Shown here: positions 10,501 through 22,341 of the stretch, in pieces
Position numbering within the stretch: the stretch's first letter is position 1
Layout of the letters: each line of letters opens with the position of its first letter
From: Carallia brachiata
Lineage: Eukaryota; Streptophyta; Magnoliopsida; Malpighiales; Rhizophoraceae
NCBI GenBank assembly: GCA_021464245.1
Contig: JADCRB010000075.1
Span: forward strand, 2,787,555-2,851,554
Length of the DNA stretch: 64,000 nucleotides
Direction of reading: 5' to 3'
The notes under the pieces: generated by a model
Databases searched by the model: none
What the model was told of the DNA's origin: nothing
What the model saw: only the letters and a program-made list of their open reading frames with translations
Position numbers and translations under genes: made by a program

Positions 10501-13500
10501 TATTGCATGATGAAAAAAAATAATATTTCAATTACAAAGAACCTTGAATAGTGGTTAATTTTTGATAGGCAAACGAAAGTCCTCTTAGTTCTAGGTTTAT
10601 TATGTCTAATGTCTGCCATAATTTCATACGTATGCATGTCATATCTTAGTTTGTAATGAAAATTCATTTTAAGGAAACTTTAAGCCTGGATCACTTGTGT
10701 AAGGCAGTCAGATTGGGACCTTGGATTTGGTTTGATGCTACTGATATATTCTTCATTTTTTCTGTTTTGCTTGTGGCTACAATTGTCAGTAATGTTATGT
10801 CTCTATAGGATTTCCAAGAAGAAATCAGGCACATTCCGGGCTTCATTTATTTCCAAAATCCCAAAGAAAAATTGTTGATGTTCACACCTTGTTGATTTTG
10901 CTTTACTTTTTATCATGCTTACATTGCGTAGTCTTGTTCACATATTTCCCTTTTGATTTATTTTCTCTAAATGTTCTTCATTTATGGTAAACACAGTTCC
11001 ACATGCGAGAGTTATGTGTGCATCATATAGAGAGCTCTAAAGCATTTGTTTCTGCCTTGCAGATTGTAGATATTCTCCATTGGTATGTAGAAGATGATGA
11101 TATGGTAAGACTTTGTAAGACTTTTTATTTGATGGTAAGATGAACATGTATGTTTCAGGAAAGTGCCTGAAGTTACATTTGTGAACCAGGTTATATATTT
11201 CCATGGCTTTTTGGAACTCAATGCTTTGGTTCTTGATTGCCAAATCTTCATGCTTCACATTCAATTAAGATTGCTGTTTTGGCTGTGAAAAAGAATTTGT
11301 GATGAAGCACTTCATGAAACCCACAAGCTTAGTTTGATGGGTGTCCAATTTGGGTCTACTTTGCTAGAAGTACGTCAACTTTGTGGAAAAAAGATGTTTT
11401 ATCAATTCTTTCCTGGATCTTCCAAAAAGATGCTTCAACGAGTTGCACACAAAGTTGGCTCATAATTTTCCTTTTGTGTCATTTTTCTCTATTTTTGTTT
11501 TTGAGGGGAAGAAACTTTTCTAATTTCATCAGTCATCTGTTAGAATTGTTTCAGTTTGGGATCAAGGAGCTAAAATTCTAACATCTACTTAAAGTTATTT
11601 ATTCTGTCACCATAGTGTGAATGGATTGAGTTTCACCTGTTCTGATCAGAACACAATTCCAGGCAAAGGCAAGATGTCACTACGTTTTTTTTTTATTTTT
11701 TTTATTTTTCTAAAGTCCAAACCTTGACAAGCAGTGGGAAGTTGAACTGAAGGATGAATTTTTAAGTCAACTAATAGTTTTAGGTGCTATTACTGGTCTT
11801 GTTGACATTAGAGCCACTGGGTGGTACTGCATGCTTTTATTCTGTTTCTTTAATGGCTCATTGTCATTCAAATAATTAGCTTTTTTAATGTCGTTCATTT
11901 CATTTCCAGTTTTACTTCTGCTCTTTTTTAGATGATGATTGAATTATTTAGTAGGATACTGCTCTGATCATATCTTTTGTCAACTACCCGGTTACTAATC
12001 GTTTCTGTGCAGGTTGTGGACTTCTGTTGTGGTGCTAATGATTTTAGTTGCCTAATGAAAAAGAAGCTTGAGGAGAAGGGGAAGAAATGCTTTTACAAAA
12101 CTATGATTTTATTCAGCCGAAGGTACAGGAAGACATTGTAATTTGATCACTAGTTGGTGCACTGGATGCACTGAACCCTAATTGTACTCCAAAGTGCATT
12201 CTCATGCTGCTTGTTATAGTTCCTTTTTTTTCTGTTAGTTGTTTTTGTCATTGTTATCAAACCCGGACCGGACCGGCCGGTTCAACCGGTCGGACCGGTG
12301 ACGGTGGTCAGAGGTCCGGTCCGGGTTATAACCCAAATTCTCTGCGGATCGGACCGGTCAAAACCCGGTCAACGGACCGGTTCAACCGGTCGGACCGGTG
12401 AACCGGTCCCGGGTTGACCGGGTTGGTTATTTTAATAATTAAGAAAAAATTTCACACAACTTTGTATAATTTAGTTTTCGAACCCTTGACCTCCAACATG
12501 AAAGATAAGTCTTATACCACTAAACTAACTTATAACTTGTTGTTATCTTTTTTTTTTTTTTTACTTATTATTTTCTCAAATGTCTCATATAATACACATA
12601 CTATTTTATATTTCTTATAAATTAACACTTACTATTTTCTTTTTTTTGTTAATAATTATTAATTTTTTAAAATTATTAATTCTATCCTATAATAAATTCT
12701 AAATCATATATTTTAAATTTATAAATGTAAGTATTCTAATACATACATATGTATTATAATATTACATTTTACATATAGATTTTGATGTATATATATATAA
12801 ATATTTTTTTATATATTTAATATTAAATACCGATTTTAATACCGGTTCGACCGGTTGAACCGATTTTTTTATTTAATAATCATATAAGTATTATTTTATT
12901 AAATTATTTTTATAAATATATATTAATAAATACCGGTTCAAATACCGGTTCGACCGGTTGAACCGGTTGAACCTTGACCCACTAATGTTTCCGGTTCGAT
13001 GACCGGTCTGGTTCTGACAACCTTGGTTTTTGTTTGTTGAATTGCATTACTTAATTGTATGATGAGCTAGTGTTGGGACTAGTTGGCACTGTTACCTGAG
13101 TTGGATTGACCTGCCATTGTATTTTTTGTGTGTCTGCGACTTAGAAATACTAAACAGATGGAAGGTTTAACTTGTTTAGAACAGAAGTGTTGACAAAGAT
13201 TTGTTTTGTCTGAATGTAGTTAAAGCCTTTAGGTCTGGAAAAATGAGCTGCAGGCTTGCCAGACCTAAAGCCTGTAGAACAAAAGTGTTGGCAAAGATTG
13301 GTCTGGATGTAGTTTTCCAGCATGTTTCATGCGGTTTAGGTTTCCAAATATTGTTATACTGGAAAACTCATTGAAGGTGGCAAAAAATGTGGAGATCTAG
13401 ATTTCTAATGATATGGCACCTAATGGGGTTCCATGGTGAGAATATGGAAAAGGAGTTTGTATCATGGTTGCTGCTAATCATGCAGTTAAATCCTCACTTG

Positions 13501-15718
13501 GAAAGTTGGTACTGCTTTTGAGCTAGAGAGAAAGAAGGAATATGAGAGTTTCTGTGTTCGATTTCTTTAGGCTACTGGGCTAGGTTTACACTTGGAAAAC
13601 CAATTAGTCGAACATTGAAGCCTAAGGACTGAATATTAGATCATCAACATAAATTCAGTAGCAATAAGAGAACCCGGTATTATTGCAACAGAAAAAGAAA
13701 TAGCACGGTGCTGTTGTTCTGCATGCAAAGGGGCTTTCACTGTTAGATCAGCAACCATATGCATAAACAAAATGAGTCCAGTGACAATTAAAAGCTCAGG
13801 CAACTTAAACAGGGCATGTACCTTTGACAATAGTAATCCTTTTCCTTCAATAGTTTGTTAATTGTGAAGCAGTTCTGTAAGAGCAAATTTATTTTTAGTT
13901 ACCGGTGTTTGCATACATTGTGGTTCGTTGAATCTAGGCCCTATGTATGAGTTTATATCTGCTGCATCTGCAAATAACGCCATCAAATATTTGATTCTTT
14001 TGGCAGAACGACTTCAATTTTGAGAAGAGGGATTGGATGACCGTTCGTCCAGATGAGTTGGCAAAAAAGGGTTCACAATTGGTAGGATTTATCTTTTTCT
14101 ATTTTAGTAAAACAATGACACAACCTGGTCTGCTGAAAACTTTCGTGGCATGCTTTACTAATCTTCACTTTGGGTTCTCTAATAGATTATGGGGCTAAAC
14201 CCTCCTTTTGGAGTTCAAGCAGCTTTGGCAAACAAGTTCATTGATAAGGCTCTTGAGTTTAATCCAAAGCTCCTAATCCTCATTGTTCCACCAGAAACAG
14301 AAAGGTAAGTCTGTGAATTGGTTCATCTCTCTCTCTCTCTCTGTAACTGTTGCCTTTTACCAGGTTGGATAAAAAGAGTCTGCCTTATGATCTTGTTTGG
14401 GAGATGGATGAGATTTTATCAGGAAAGGTAAATATAAGATGCTTGCAAGTTCCTTGTTGCTGGACTTAATATTGCATTTTTTAGCAGCTTATTTTTCTGT
14501 TTTCTGTTTCAGTCATTTTATCTTCCTGGTTCAGTGGATGAGAATGACAAACAAATGGATCAGTGGAATTTGACTGCCCCTCCACTTTATCTCTGGAGCC
14601 GTCAGGATTGGAGTCTGAGACACAAGGCTATAGCTCAGAAGCATGGTCATGGATCGAAGCAACCAAAAGGGCCTAATTTGGAAAAAGGTGCATCTGAAAC
14701 AGAAAATCAGGTTCATTATATGGAGGGCCATGGCTCTAATGGTGAAACTTCAATGATGAGAGATGATATTCAGATGAGAAACAAAGAAACCAAAGAAGCC
14801 AGTTGTGGTTTAATTATGAATGAAGGCAGCAAGGAAAGCTCCTTTCTCATTGACGGTGACAGGGAAAGTCATGGTAGTCATGGATCTGTAAAGAACCAGT
14901 CTACTGAGACTTTGAGGAAGACGTTTGGCGAAGAAAAGCATGGAAGGTCTGGCGACAAAACCCCAGAGGACAGACACAGTGATGGCAAGCCTCTTGATAG
15001 CAATGCATACAAGGGAATGCCTGGTCCTTCGCTGTCCAATGCTGTCAACGGTAGATCCTCGCTGGAAGGTCCCTTTTCCAGATCTGTTGAACCACCCTTA
15101 CAGGCAGAGTTTGCTGACGACAGTTGCCAGATTTTGGAGCCCAACGCTGGTCCTCATCTGCGGTATGGAAGGACTTATGGTGGGAGCCAGTCCAGTATTG
15201 ATGACAATGTTGATAGAAGGTATCGCATGAACCTTGACGAGCCTTATTCACAAGGAATACAGAGATTGCCTAGTGATCCGAACTGGGAGGATCAATATGC
15301 TGGATTCACTATGGATGGTGCGGAGCATATTGGCCATAGATCGTATATCAGAGATAGGGAGTCAGAGATACGGGCACAGGTTCGCCTTTATGGACAGGAC
15401 CCTGACTTTCCGGTTCAAAGAAATTCTCCGTTTGGGCATGATCCATTTTACAGCCAGATCGAATCGCTGCCTTATGGCCATTTAGGTTCAGTAGCCAATT
15501 CCTTTCCAAGGTCTGTTATGGATCGATATGCACCTCAACTAGATGAACTAAACCATTCGAGAATGAACAATTTGGGGCAACCGATGTTGAATAGAAACGA
15601 AATATATGATCCTGGTCCCGGAATGCCCCAGCCTGGATATTATGTTGACCCAAGGGGATTTGCTCCTGGTCCTTGGCATCCTTATCCGCACAACTCAGCA
15701 GGCAGGTTGGATCAATGA
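4137..15718 (+). CDS. EDM2: EDM2-like PHD-finger / methyltransferase-like protein, 18 coding exons, two 1-nt lesions
   Basis: EDM2 is a nuclear chromatin regulator; in Arabidopsis it controls H3K9me2 and transcript processing at genes with intronic heterochromatin such as RPP7, and affects flowering. Exons: 4137-4548, 4637-4733, 5069-5122, 5211-5353, 6337-6433, 6525-6623, 8052-8299, 8413-8505, 8607-9077, 9197-9344, 9462-9563, 9834-9926, 11063-11104, 12013-12122, 14007-14081, 14186-14304, 14364-14427, 14513-15718. Domain order: EDM2 N-terminus (1-170), Cys/His-rich PHD block (about 224-385), lysine-rich linker, conserved helical region (about 570-700), SAM-type motif VVDFCCGANDF (about 701) and NPPFG (about 767), then a long Gly/Pro-rich tail. 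The expected product is about 1,224 aa, near family length. Exons 1 and 14 each lack one base needed to keep phase; as written, translation stops at 4533-4535. All else is intact, so assembly error in homopolymers is as likely as real loss. Confidence 0.9.
5316..8299 (+). other. EDM2: PHD-type zinc-finger block of EDM2 (exons 4-7)
   Basis: Exon 4 ends with CAFCDNGGDILW, exon 5 continues CEGRCMRSFH, exon 6 holds CKNCKYEQHQCFACG, and exon 7 holds RCANATCGYFYHPHC, then HKCCVCKQG and CRRCPTSYHRKC. The Cys/His spacing fits consecutive PHD and extended-PHD fingers, as in EDM2. The PHD fingers are known to bind histone H3 tails in this family; here that is inferred. The 1,428-nt intron 6624-8051 is non-coding and has a run of 21 C (7979-7999). 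Confidence 0.85.
9078..9196 (+). other. EDM2: GC-AG intron of EDM2 (intron 9)
   Basis: The only donor that keeps frame between CAG AGG AG and A CTT TTG is AG|GCAAGT at 9078, a textbook GC-AG donor. The nearby GT at 9082 would break the frame. The acceptor is TTGTGCAG ending at 9196. Confidence 0.8.
12013..14304 (+). other. EDM2: Methyltransferase-like region of EDM2 (exons 14-16)
   Basis: Exon 14 opens with VVDFCCGANDFSCL, resembling an AdoMet-binding motif I. Exon 16 opens with IMGLNPPFG, resembling the catalytic (D/N)PP(Y/F) motif of N6-adenine-type methyltransferases. Whether EDM2 proteins methylate anything is not established. Exon 14 is 110 nt although both neighbours need a multiple of three; the frame change is at an AAAA run (about 12097-12100), consistent with one lost A. 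Confidence 0.8.
12249..13025. mobile_element. Non-autonomous hAT-type element in EDM2 intron 14
   Basis: An exact 8-bp target duplication GTTTTTGT (12241-12248 and 13026-13033) flanks a 777-bp segment. Its ends are imperfect inverted repeats: CATTGTTATCAAACCCGGAC at the left against the complement of the right end, CAAGGTTGTCAGAACCAGAC, 14 of 20 matching. An 8-bp duplication plus CA...TG ends fits the hAT superfamily. Both subterminal regions are packed with ACCGG/CCGGT motifs (12265-12425 and 12838-13010), a strong contrast to the AT-rich centre. No transposase is visible. Confidence 0.85.
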
Positions 15719-15823
15719 CTAGAGGTATACGGGTTGAGCCTGTCCCCGAATTACATGATCTTGTCCAGCATAAACGACGATGTACAGTTACATTTTCCAA
15801 AATCCATAAGGTTTTTTCTTCGT
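15719..15823 (+). other. Start of the EDM2 3' UTR
   Basis: Non-coding sequence after the stop codon at 15716-15718. The polyadenylation site is not evident. The downstream part (from 15824) is also present at 49122, so the duplicated unit begins inside this presumed UTR. Confidence 0.5.
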
Positions 15824-16924
15824 AGCTGGTCTAACATATAAGAGTTGCATTCTAGCTGTAGTATGTGAAATAATGTGGGCACATAATACCGGGCCATCTA
15901 CCCTTTTATTAATTGTTTCCTACTTATTGGCTGCTATTGTCCTGACGGCAACCTGCCCATGTCAATGCTGTCATTCAGCTTGTTCTATCAGCACTAGTCT
16001 TAAGGCGTAAATTAACCATAGCTATTTGTGCAATCTTACTGGCTGGGCTGGAGCTCGTTGTGGCTATGGTTCTGAGCAATGGTTCAATGAGCCTGATGGG
16101 TCCGTGCTTTGTTGCAAGACTTTTCTGGTCCATAGGTTGAACCTAAAGATGGCGTGTATTCGTACCGTCCTCTCATACGAAAACGGCGTCCCAGGAGGGA
16201 GTTTCAGCGCACAAAGCTCCTCCTAACGTACCGAATTAATGTGGGCAGCGTCTACAGGTGTCATTTGCAACAATTGCTTCTCTGGTCTTTAATGCGTTGA
16301 CGTTCCATTTTAGGTGAAATCTTGTGGTTCAAGAATCTAGGCAGTGCAGTGACAACTGGAGCATGCACATGGCAGTCGAATTGCCCAAACGTCAAGTGTT
16401 TTTAAACTGGAAAATGGATTGATCTCTGCCTAATTATACGGAAATCAAAGACGGTTTCCAATTACATCCCAGTGGAAGAAGCTGGGAAATGCCCATGTCT
16501 CATTCAGGTTAAAAGAATGAGCTCCCAGCTGTTTGTCAAATGGGTCCGGTTTGACTGTCCCAAAAAATCAGTCTGATTTGACAGTAATAACACTGTAATT
16601 TTTAATAATAATATATATATTTTAAATAATAAAAAAATTAAGTGATAAAATTTTATTATTAAAGATATTAATATTATTATTTAAAATTCAATACTCCTTA
16701 TTTTTATACATTTATCTGACTCAAAATCATCAGTTGCCAAAATTTTTTCCTTGTCAAAAATTGTGCCATAAATATCCAAGAGTTCCAGTTTGGCCAAGCT
16801 TGTGGCCGGAGGAACTTGGCAGTGAAATGTACATAATAGAACAAACCTCCGATTTCAAAATTTAAATAATAACGTTTATATTTTTTTTTTGCAATACTCA
16901 ATAATTAATTTTAATTAAAATTTT

Positions 16925-17840
16925 TTCTGATTTATCACTTATCATTTAAAATTGTTTATATTTTAAATTGTCCGTCACACAACTTTTGTCAGACTAATTT
17001 TACCTATTTATTCTATTAAGTGTCGTGTCAAACTAAGGTTGTCATTTTAGCATGCTACAATCATTAAAAGATAATGATTCGTGGCATGGTGAAAATTTTT
17101 TTTTAAATATTTTAATAAGTTTTTGACAATTAAACAAAGAAAAAATTTCTCAATCCTCCCTCTCTCCTCTCCACCTCCCTCCCTCCCTCTCTCTCCCCTC
17201 GGTCAACAGTAGTTTCCCCGTTACTTTAAAAAATCCGATCAATAATCACGGCACAATCTTCTGAAATGGAACCCAAATAATCGAACCAGCAAGAAACCGA
17301 TAAATTGTGGCGAAATAAACTAATTGCACTTCGACCCAACAACATTTGGTGTTGCAGGATTTTTATATGAACTTAATTATTTCAAGCTTGTTGATCCTTA
17401 ATTATATCATGCAACAATGAAAGTGGACGGTGCGTACGAAAAGGGTCTGGAGATTGGTGAACGATGCAGTAAGTACGTCTATTCAACGGAGGTGCCCTTT
17501 GATGGATGTGGCCAAGTTGTTGGGGCTCGCCACGGCTTATGGAAATGTGAGGAGGAGAGAGAAGGGGAATAGGGAGGAGAGAGATAATTTTTTTATTTTT
17601 TTATTTATTTAAAAATTGTAAAATAATTTTAAAAATTTAATTTTCAGTATATTACCATCATCACACTTTAAGGATGACATGTTAAAATGATAAATTTAAT
17701 CCAACATGGCACCTTATTAACGTTATATCAACATATTTAACGAAAAAAGTAATATAGGTAAAATTAATCTAATAAAAATAACGTAGTAGATATAATTTTA
17801 AAAATAAAAAAGTTTTAGACAATAAATGATAAATCCAAAA
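16925..17840. mobile_element. Candidate element with long imperfect inverted arms and a non-repeat core
   Basis: The left region (about 16925-17215) and the reverse complement of the right region (about 17535-17840) share AGA(C/T)TAATTTTACCTAT, CATTTTA(G/A)CATG and a CTCTCTCCTC-type stretch in the same order. The core (about 17215-17535) is richer in GC and not repeated in the window. Units B and D lack this insertion between the same flanking blocks. A plus-strand frame from ATG 17417 encodes about 50 residues (starting MKVDGAYEKGLEIGERC) that I do not recognise. A gene-capture element is possible, but no target duplication was found. Confidence 0.4.
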
Positions 17841-18156
17841 ATATTTTAAATAAAATTGATTATTATGTTTTTTATGTAATAAAAAATAAAAAAATAAAAT
17901 TTATTACATAAAACAAAAATAGTATTATTTAAAATTAGAGATTTCTTACATTTCCATGCTTATTTTTATCTATCCACAAACTTTTTTCCAATATCCAACT
18001 GGCAACAACCAGTTTGATATCTACCCTTTTCACCCCCAAAGGCTGCCTCCAACCGGCAAATATTACATCAATTAATAACCAAATAATTAAATGTTAGCCT
18101 CTCCAGCACACTTTTTTTTTCCCAAAGTTTTGATAATAGTATTTATTACTTTTATT

Positions 18157-18490
18157 TTTTTGAGTAAAATTTTTTTATAATTTAATATCATATAATTTAT
18201 TTTTTATTTTTTATTTTACATGAACTCCACTCAATTTATAGTATAAGAGTATGAGTAAATTATATTTATTAAAAAATTATGAGCCAAATTAGATTTCTTC
18301 TCCACAAAATTTGAGCTGTTAGTGGTTGGGGTGAGAAATATAATAAGGGTGTTTGTTGATTTTTTTTTTTGAGTTAATTCACTCATAAATTTATATTATA
18401 TAAATTTATTTTTTATTTCTTATTTTCAGTAAGTTCTATTTATTATGTCATGTAAAATTATAAATAAGTTATATTTATTTTAAAAATTGA
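18157..18490. repeat. Two copies of a short AT-rich MITE-like repeat
   Basis: Segments at about 18157-18285 and 18372-18490 share a GAGT(A/T)AAT...CATATAATTTATTTTTTATTT...AAATTATATTTATT layout. Similar pieces recur at about 32880-32995 and 33340-33455 in unit B. They look like members of a dispersed AT-rich MITE family; the ends are not resolved. Confidence 0.45.
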
Positions 18491-18949
18491 ATCAAATTAG
18501 CAAGCACTCAAATTAAAAATCCCCCCACATTGAAGAGGGCCGTTGGCTACTACCCCCGAATTGTTGCAAAGATAAATACATGAGAAATAAAAATGAGAAT
18601 AGGTCCATATGTATATTCGAAATGCAAATTTACATTCTATCGTGTTCAACAAAAAGGTCCAAATTTCTAATGGAAATTGTTCCCAAACAATTATCCCAAT
18701 AGAAATTGTTGGGTTATATTTAGGAAAAAAAATTCATAATATCAGTGTCTACTAATAAGTAATTTGATAGTAAAGCAAATAGCAAAACTTAATAAAAGGA
18801 AGAAAAAAGAAATAAGCAAAACAAATAACAAAAACTCAAAAAAAAAAAAAAAAACTTAAAGCATACGACATAGACTTTCTTAGTTCTCTCGAGTGTCATA
18901 TGGCCATCCTCAAGTTTTGTGCTCTTGGGGTGCCAACGAGACATAATGT

Positions 18950-19743
18950 AGAGTGCGTTTGTTCCATATGATATGATAGAATAGTATGTGTTAGAAGTTA
19001 ATTATTTGATTTTAACTTATATTTAGTTGATTAATAATATAAACATATGATAGGATAATAAGTGTTTACTATTCTATATTTATGAGATAGTACTATTCTT
19101 TTTACTTCCATGAACTAGTTTGTCCCATCCCATAGATCAATTTTGACAAATTATATATTTATTAAAAAATTCTTTTAATTAAAATAAATTTTAAATATAT
19201 TCTAAAAATTAATATAAAATTAAAAAAAACTCATTTCTCTCGCTTTCTTCTTCTCTCTCCTCCCACCTCTTCTCTCTCTCATCCTCTCTCTTTTTCTTTT
19301 TTCTCTCTTTTTTCCTCTCTTTCTCCTCTTACCTCTCTCTCCCCTTGTCTCTCTCTCTCTCTCTATCTCCCCGTCTCTTGCACTCCTCCTCTCCCTCTCT
19401 CTCTCACTCCTCCTCTCTATCTCCTTCCTTTCTCTTTCCTCCCTCCTTCCTCTCTTCCTCCCTCTTTGTGCCCTCCTAATAACTATTACTTAATTTTAAC
19501 TATTTTAAATAAAAAATATTAAAATTAATAGTAAATGTAAGTTAATTATTTCTAAAGTTAAAATAGTCATCTTGATATGCTATACTATTCTATCGCATAT
19601 CATCCAAACATTGATAAGATAATTATTCTGTATTATTTGATATTATCTAAATATCGTGTATGCTAATAGTTTAGTCTATTGTATAATATGTTAGTTTATA
19701 CTATCTTATATCATATTATTCAATATGTATCAAATGCACCCTT
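18950..19743. mobile_element. TIR element with polypyrimidine core, 3-bp TSD
   Basis: The ends AGAGTGCGTTTG and the complement of the right end AAGGGTGCATTTG are imperfect inverted repeats, followed by matching TATGATAT-type subterminal sequence. Unit B shows the empty site (AATGTCTCGG near 29970), where A has AATGT, the insertion, then TGTCTCC, giving a 3-bp duplication TGT (18947-18949 and 19744-19746). The centre, about 19232-19475, is an almost pure C/T tract. The 3-bp duplication fits PIF/Harbinger-like or CACTA-like transposition; the family is uncertain. Confidence 0.6.
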
Positions 19744-21280
19744 TGTCTCCCCTTAAATATAGCAAAAAGAAGGAAAGCATAGCCTATCAAAGGAAATAAA
19801 TTTTTGCCGCCTCCAATTGTATGAAGAAATAAGGAAGGTTTTTGTAGTTATAGGGCTTTTAAACTTCTAAAATTATCAGTTTTATTCGATTGAAGCCTCC
19901 CACAATGAGATTATTTAAGAGGCAATTAGCCGAAAAAAAAAAGGAAAGTATTGAGGTCACAAAAAAAAAAAAAAAGAAGAAGGAAAGTATGCTTGGCACG
20001 AATTAAATATTTGCAGCGCACCACTTATCCCGAGAAATAAGGAAAATTTTTGTAAATAGAGAGCTTTTGAACTTCTAAAATTATGAGTTTTAATTGGTTA
20101 AATCTCTTCGTCCTCCTCAATGTCATCCTCAACAATTATCTCAAGAGGAAGTATATTCAAGGATGGTGCAAAAAGACCAAAAAATGATGCAGAAGCTACA
20201 CGTGACATACCCATGTCTTAGGATTAATTAATACTTATAGATAGATTGGTATCGCAAAAACTAACCGAGGAAAAAGAAAACAATTCAACAAGTCAAGAAG
20301 CTACGGAGGAATTCCATATTCCCAAATTTCATCATAGTGTTTGTATAAGGGCCATGCCAGTTGTCTTGTCGAACATACTTAGGGTTGACTTTACTAAAAA
20401 AATTGATCTCCCTAATCTCGTTACAAGTTTCCTTTTAAATTTCAATTGTCCGAACTTTTACCTATCCCACTCTAACATGCATGGGGCAATCCAAAGTATA
20501 ACCAAATGAAATGCAGGGATCTGGACTAGCTGAGAAATGCATTTATTGCATAACCAGTACAAAGATGTGCACAACCTTAATCAAATTTGACACTATTCAA
20601 GTGATGAAGCAAACTATTTTACCACTTGAAGTGATAGTTCAGTGACAAATCAGTGTGAGTTTCATACTGGCGATCCGAATTCGAGTCTTTACACTTGTGC
20701 CCTTCCAGACAAAATTTTAGGGCAGATGCCATATATTTAGGATGGACGGAACTACTGAACAGATGGCAAAGGCATTCCATTTAGACTGAATGCGTATCAT
20801 GAGTGACTGATCATTCCATTAATGCATCAGTTTGGAATCTGTTGAGTTTATGTCAGTCTAATTTATTCCTCGGGAAACATTTTTAATTGTCAGAAACACC
20901 TCTGGACCACTTTCCGATTGAATCATTGCAGATTTGCATATCTCCGTTTACGGTTTTTTTATTTGAACAGATCGAAGTCCATTTGCCATTGAAAAGGAAC
21001 CGTTGTGATTGTTGATTTTCGTCCCCAATTTTAATAAGAGAAGAAGGGCAGGTTGGTACATCCTGCCTACGCTTCTATATTTGAATTCCCACTCCAACCA
21101 TTAAGAGCTCAAATTCCACATTGAAGAGGGCCCTTGACTATCGTACTTAAATCAGAACGAGAACAGATAAGGAGTCACAGACTTTTTTTATCCTTCATCA
21201 AGTAGGTCACCTGTGGCTACCTACCATATCCGTGTCATAATAATACCAAACATACAGCCTTAACATAGAGAGAAAGAGAG
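19744..21280 (+). other. Unit A upstream region of MBOAT copy A
   Basis: No gene is supported. The sequence is largely shared with units B and C (for example the block around 20246-20400, recurring at 30690-30850 and 44180-44340). The last 250 bp should include the promoter; a GA-rich leader directly precedes the ATG in all three MBOAT copies, and I see no clear TATA box. Confidence 0.6.
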
Positions 21281-22341
21281 ATGGAGGCCAAAGGGGTGGA
21301 GGATGAGCTAAGGAACTTCATCAAGGTGTGGACTTTAGCCATATCAGCCCTATGTTATTGTTACTACATAGCAGCAAGAATCCCAAGAGGCATTCCAAGG
21401 CTTCTCTCCCTCCTCCTCCTGTATTCTACCTCTTCATCATCCTTCCCTTGGATCTCACCTTCCTCCATTTTGTTGGCCCTACTTCATTCTTCCTAGTTTG
21501 GCTAGTAACTTTCAAGCTCCTCCTTTTCTCCTTCGATCAAGGCCCCTTAATATCACCACCCCCACCAAATGTTCTCAATTTCATCTCCTTGGCTTGTCTT
21601 CCAATAAATCTCAAACAAAACCCTTCAAAAACAAAAACCAACCATTTTCATGAAAACCCACTAGAGTTATTCTCGACTAAGCCTGTTCTATTGGCAATCA
21701 AAGCAGCTCTTTTTGTTATAATCTTGCATAGCTATAACTATAAACAATATATGCACCCCAATGTGGTGTTGGTTCTATATTGCTTGCATGTTTATCTTGA
21801 GCTTGAAATTGCACTAGCCATATTTGCAGCCTCCGCTCGAGCCCTCTTCCGATCCGAGCTCGAGCCACAGTTCAACGAACCTTATCTAGCCACTTCGGTA
21901 CAAAACTTTTGGGGCAACAGGTGGAACCTGGTGGTCACCAGGATCCTACGCCCGACCGTATACTATCCCATGCGGAAAATCTCAATGGCTGTGATTGGCC
22001 CCAAGTGGGCCTCATTGCCAAGTGTTGTCGTCACATTTGTTGTCTCCGGTCTAATGCACGAGATTATATACTTTTACTTGACGCGCGCGAGTCCCACGTG
22101 GGAGGTGACGTGGTTTTTTGTGCTGCAGGGGGTTACTGTGGCCATGGAGATAGTGGCTAAAAAGACGGTGGCTCACAGATGGCAACTGCACCGAGTGGTT
22201 TCTGGTCCGTTTGCACTTATTTTCGTAGCCACAACTGGGTTCTGGCTTTTTTTCCCACAGCTAGTCAACAATGGTGTGTTTGATAGAGGTACAGCTGAAA
22301 AATCAATTTTGGCAAATTTTGTAAAAGACAAACTTTTTTAA
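21281..22341 (+). pseudogene. MBOAT wax synthase / sterol acyltransferase-like copy A, frameshifted
   Basis: This copy closely resembles intact copy B at 31784. It starts with the same MEAKGVEDEL and ends with the same NFV(K/R)DKLF. At about 21411-21420 it has CTCCTCCTCCTG where B has CTCCTTCCTG, a net gain of 2 nt, probably slippage in a CCT run. The true frame then ends at 21494-21496 after 71 codons. The rest (through the SGLMHE motif with the MBOAT histidine and the C-terminal WLFFPQ) is open in another frame, which can be read from an out-of-frame ATG at 21328. That hypothetical 337-aa product would replace the first 47 or so family residues, so I call it a recent pseudogene. A sequencing indel cannot be excluded. 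Confidence 0.8.

Noticed and set aside
21328..22341. 337-aa ORF as a normal MBOAT gene model
   Set aside because: Its first residues are the N-terminal region read in the wrong frame; comparison with copy B shows a 2-nt insertion instead.
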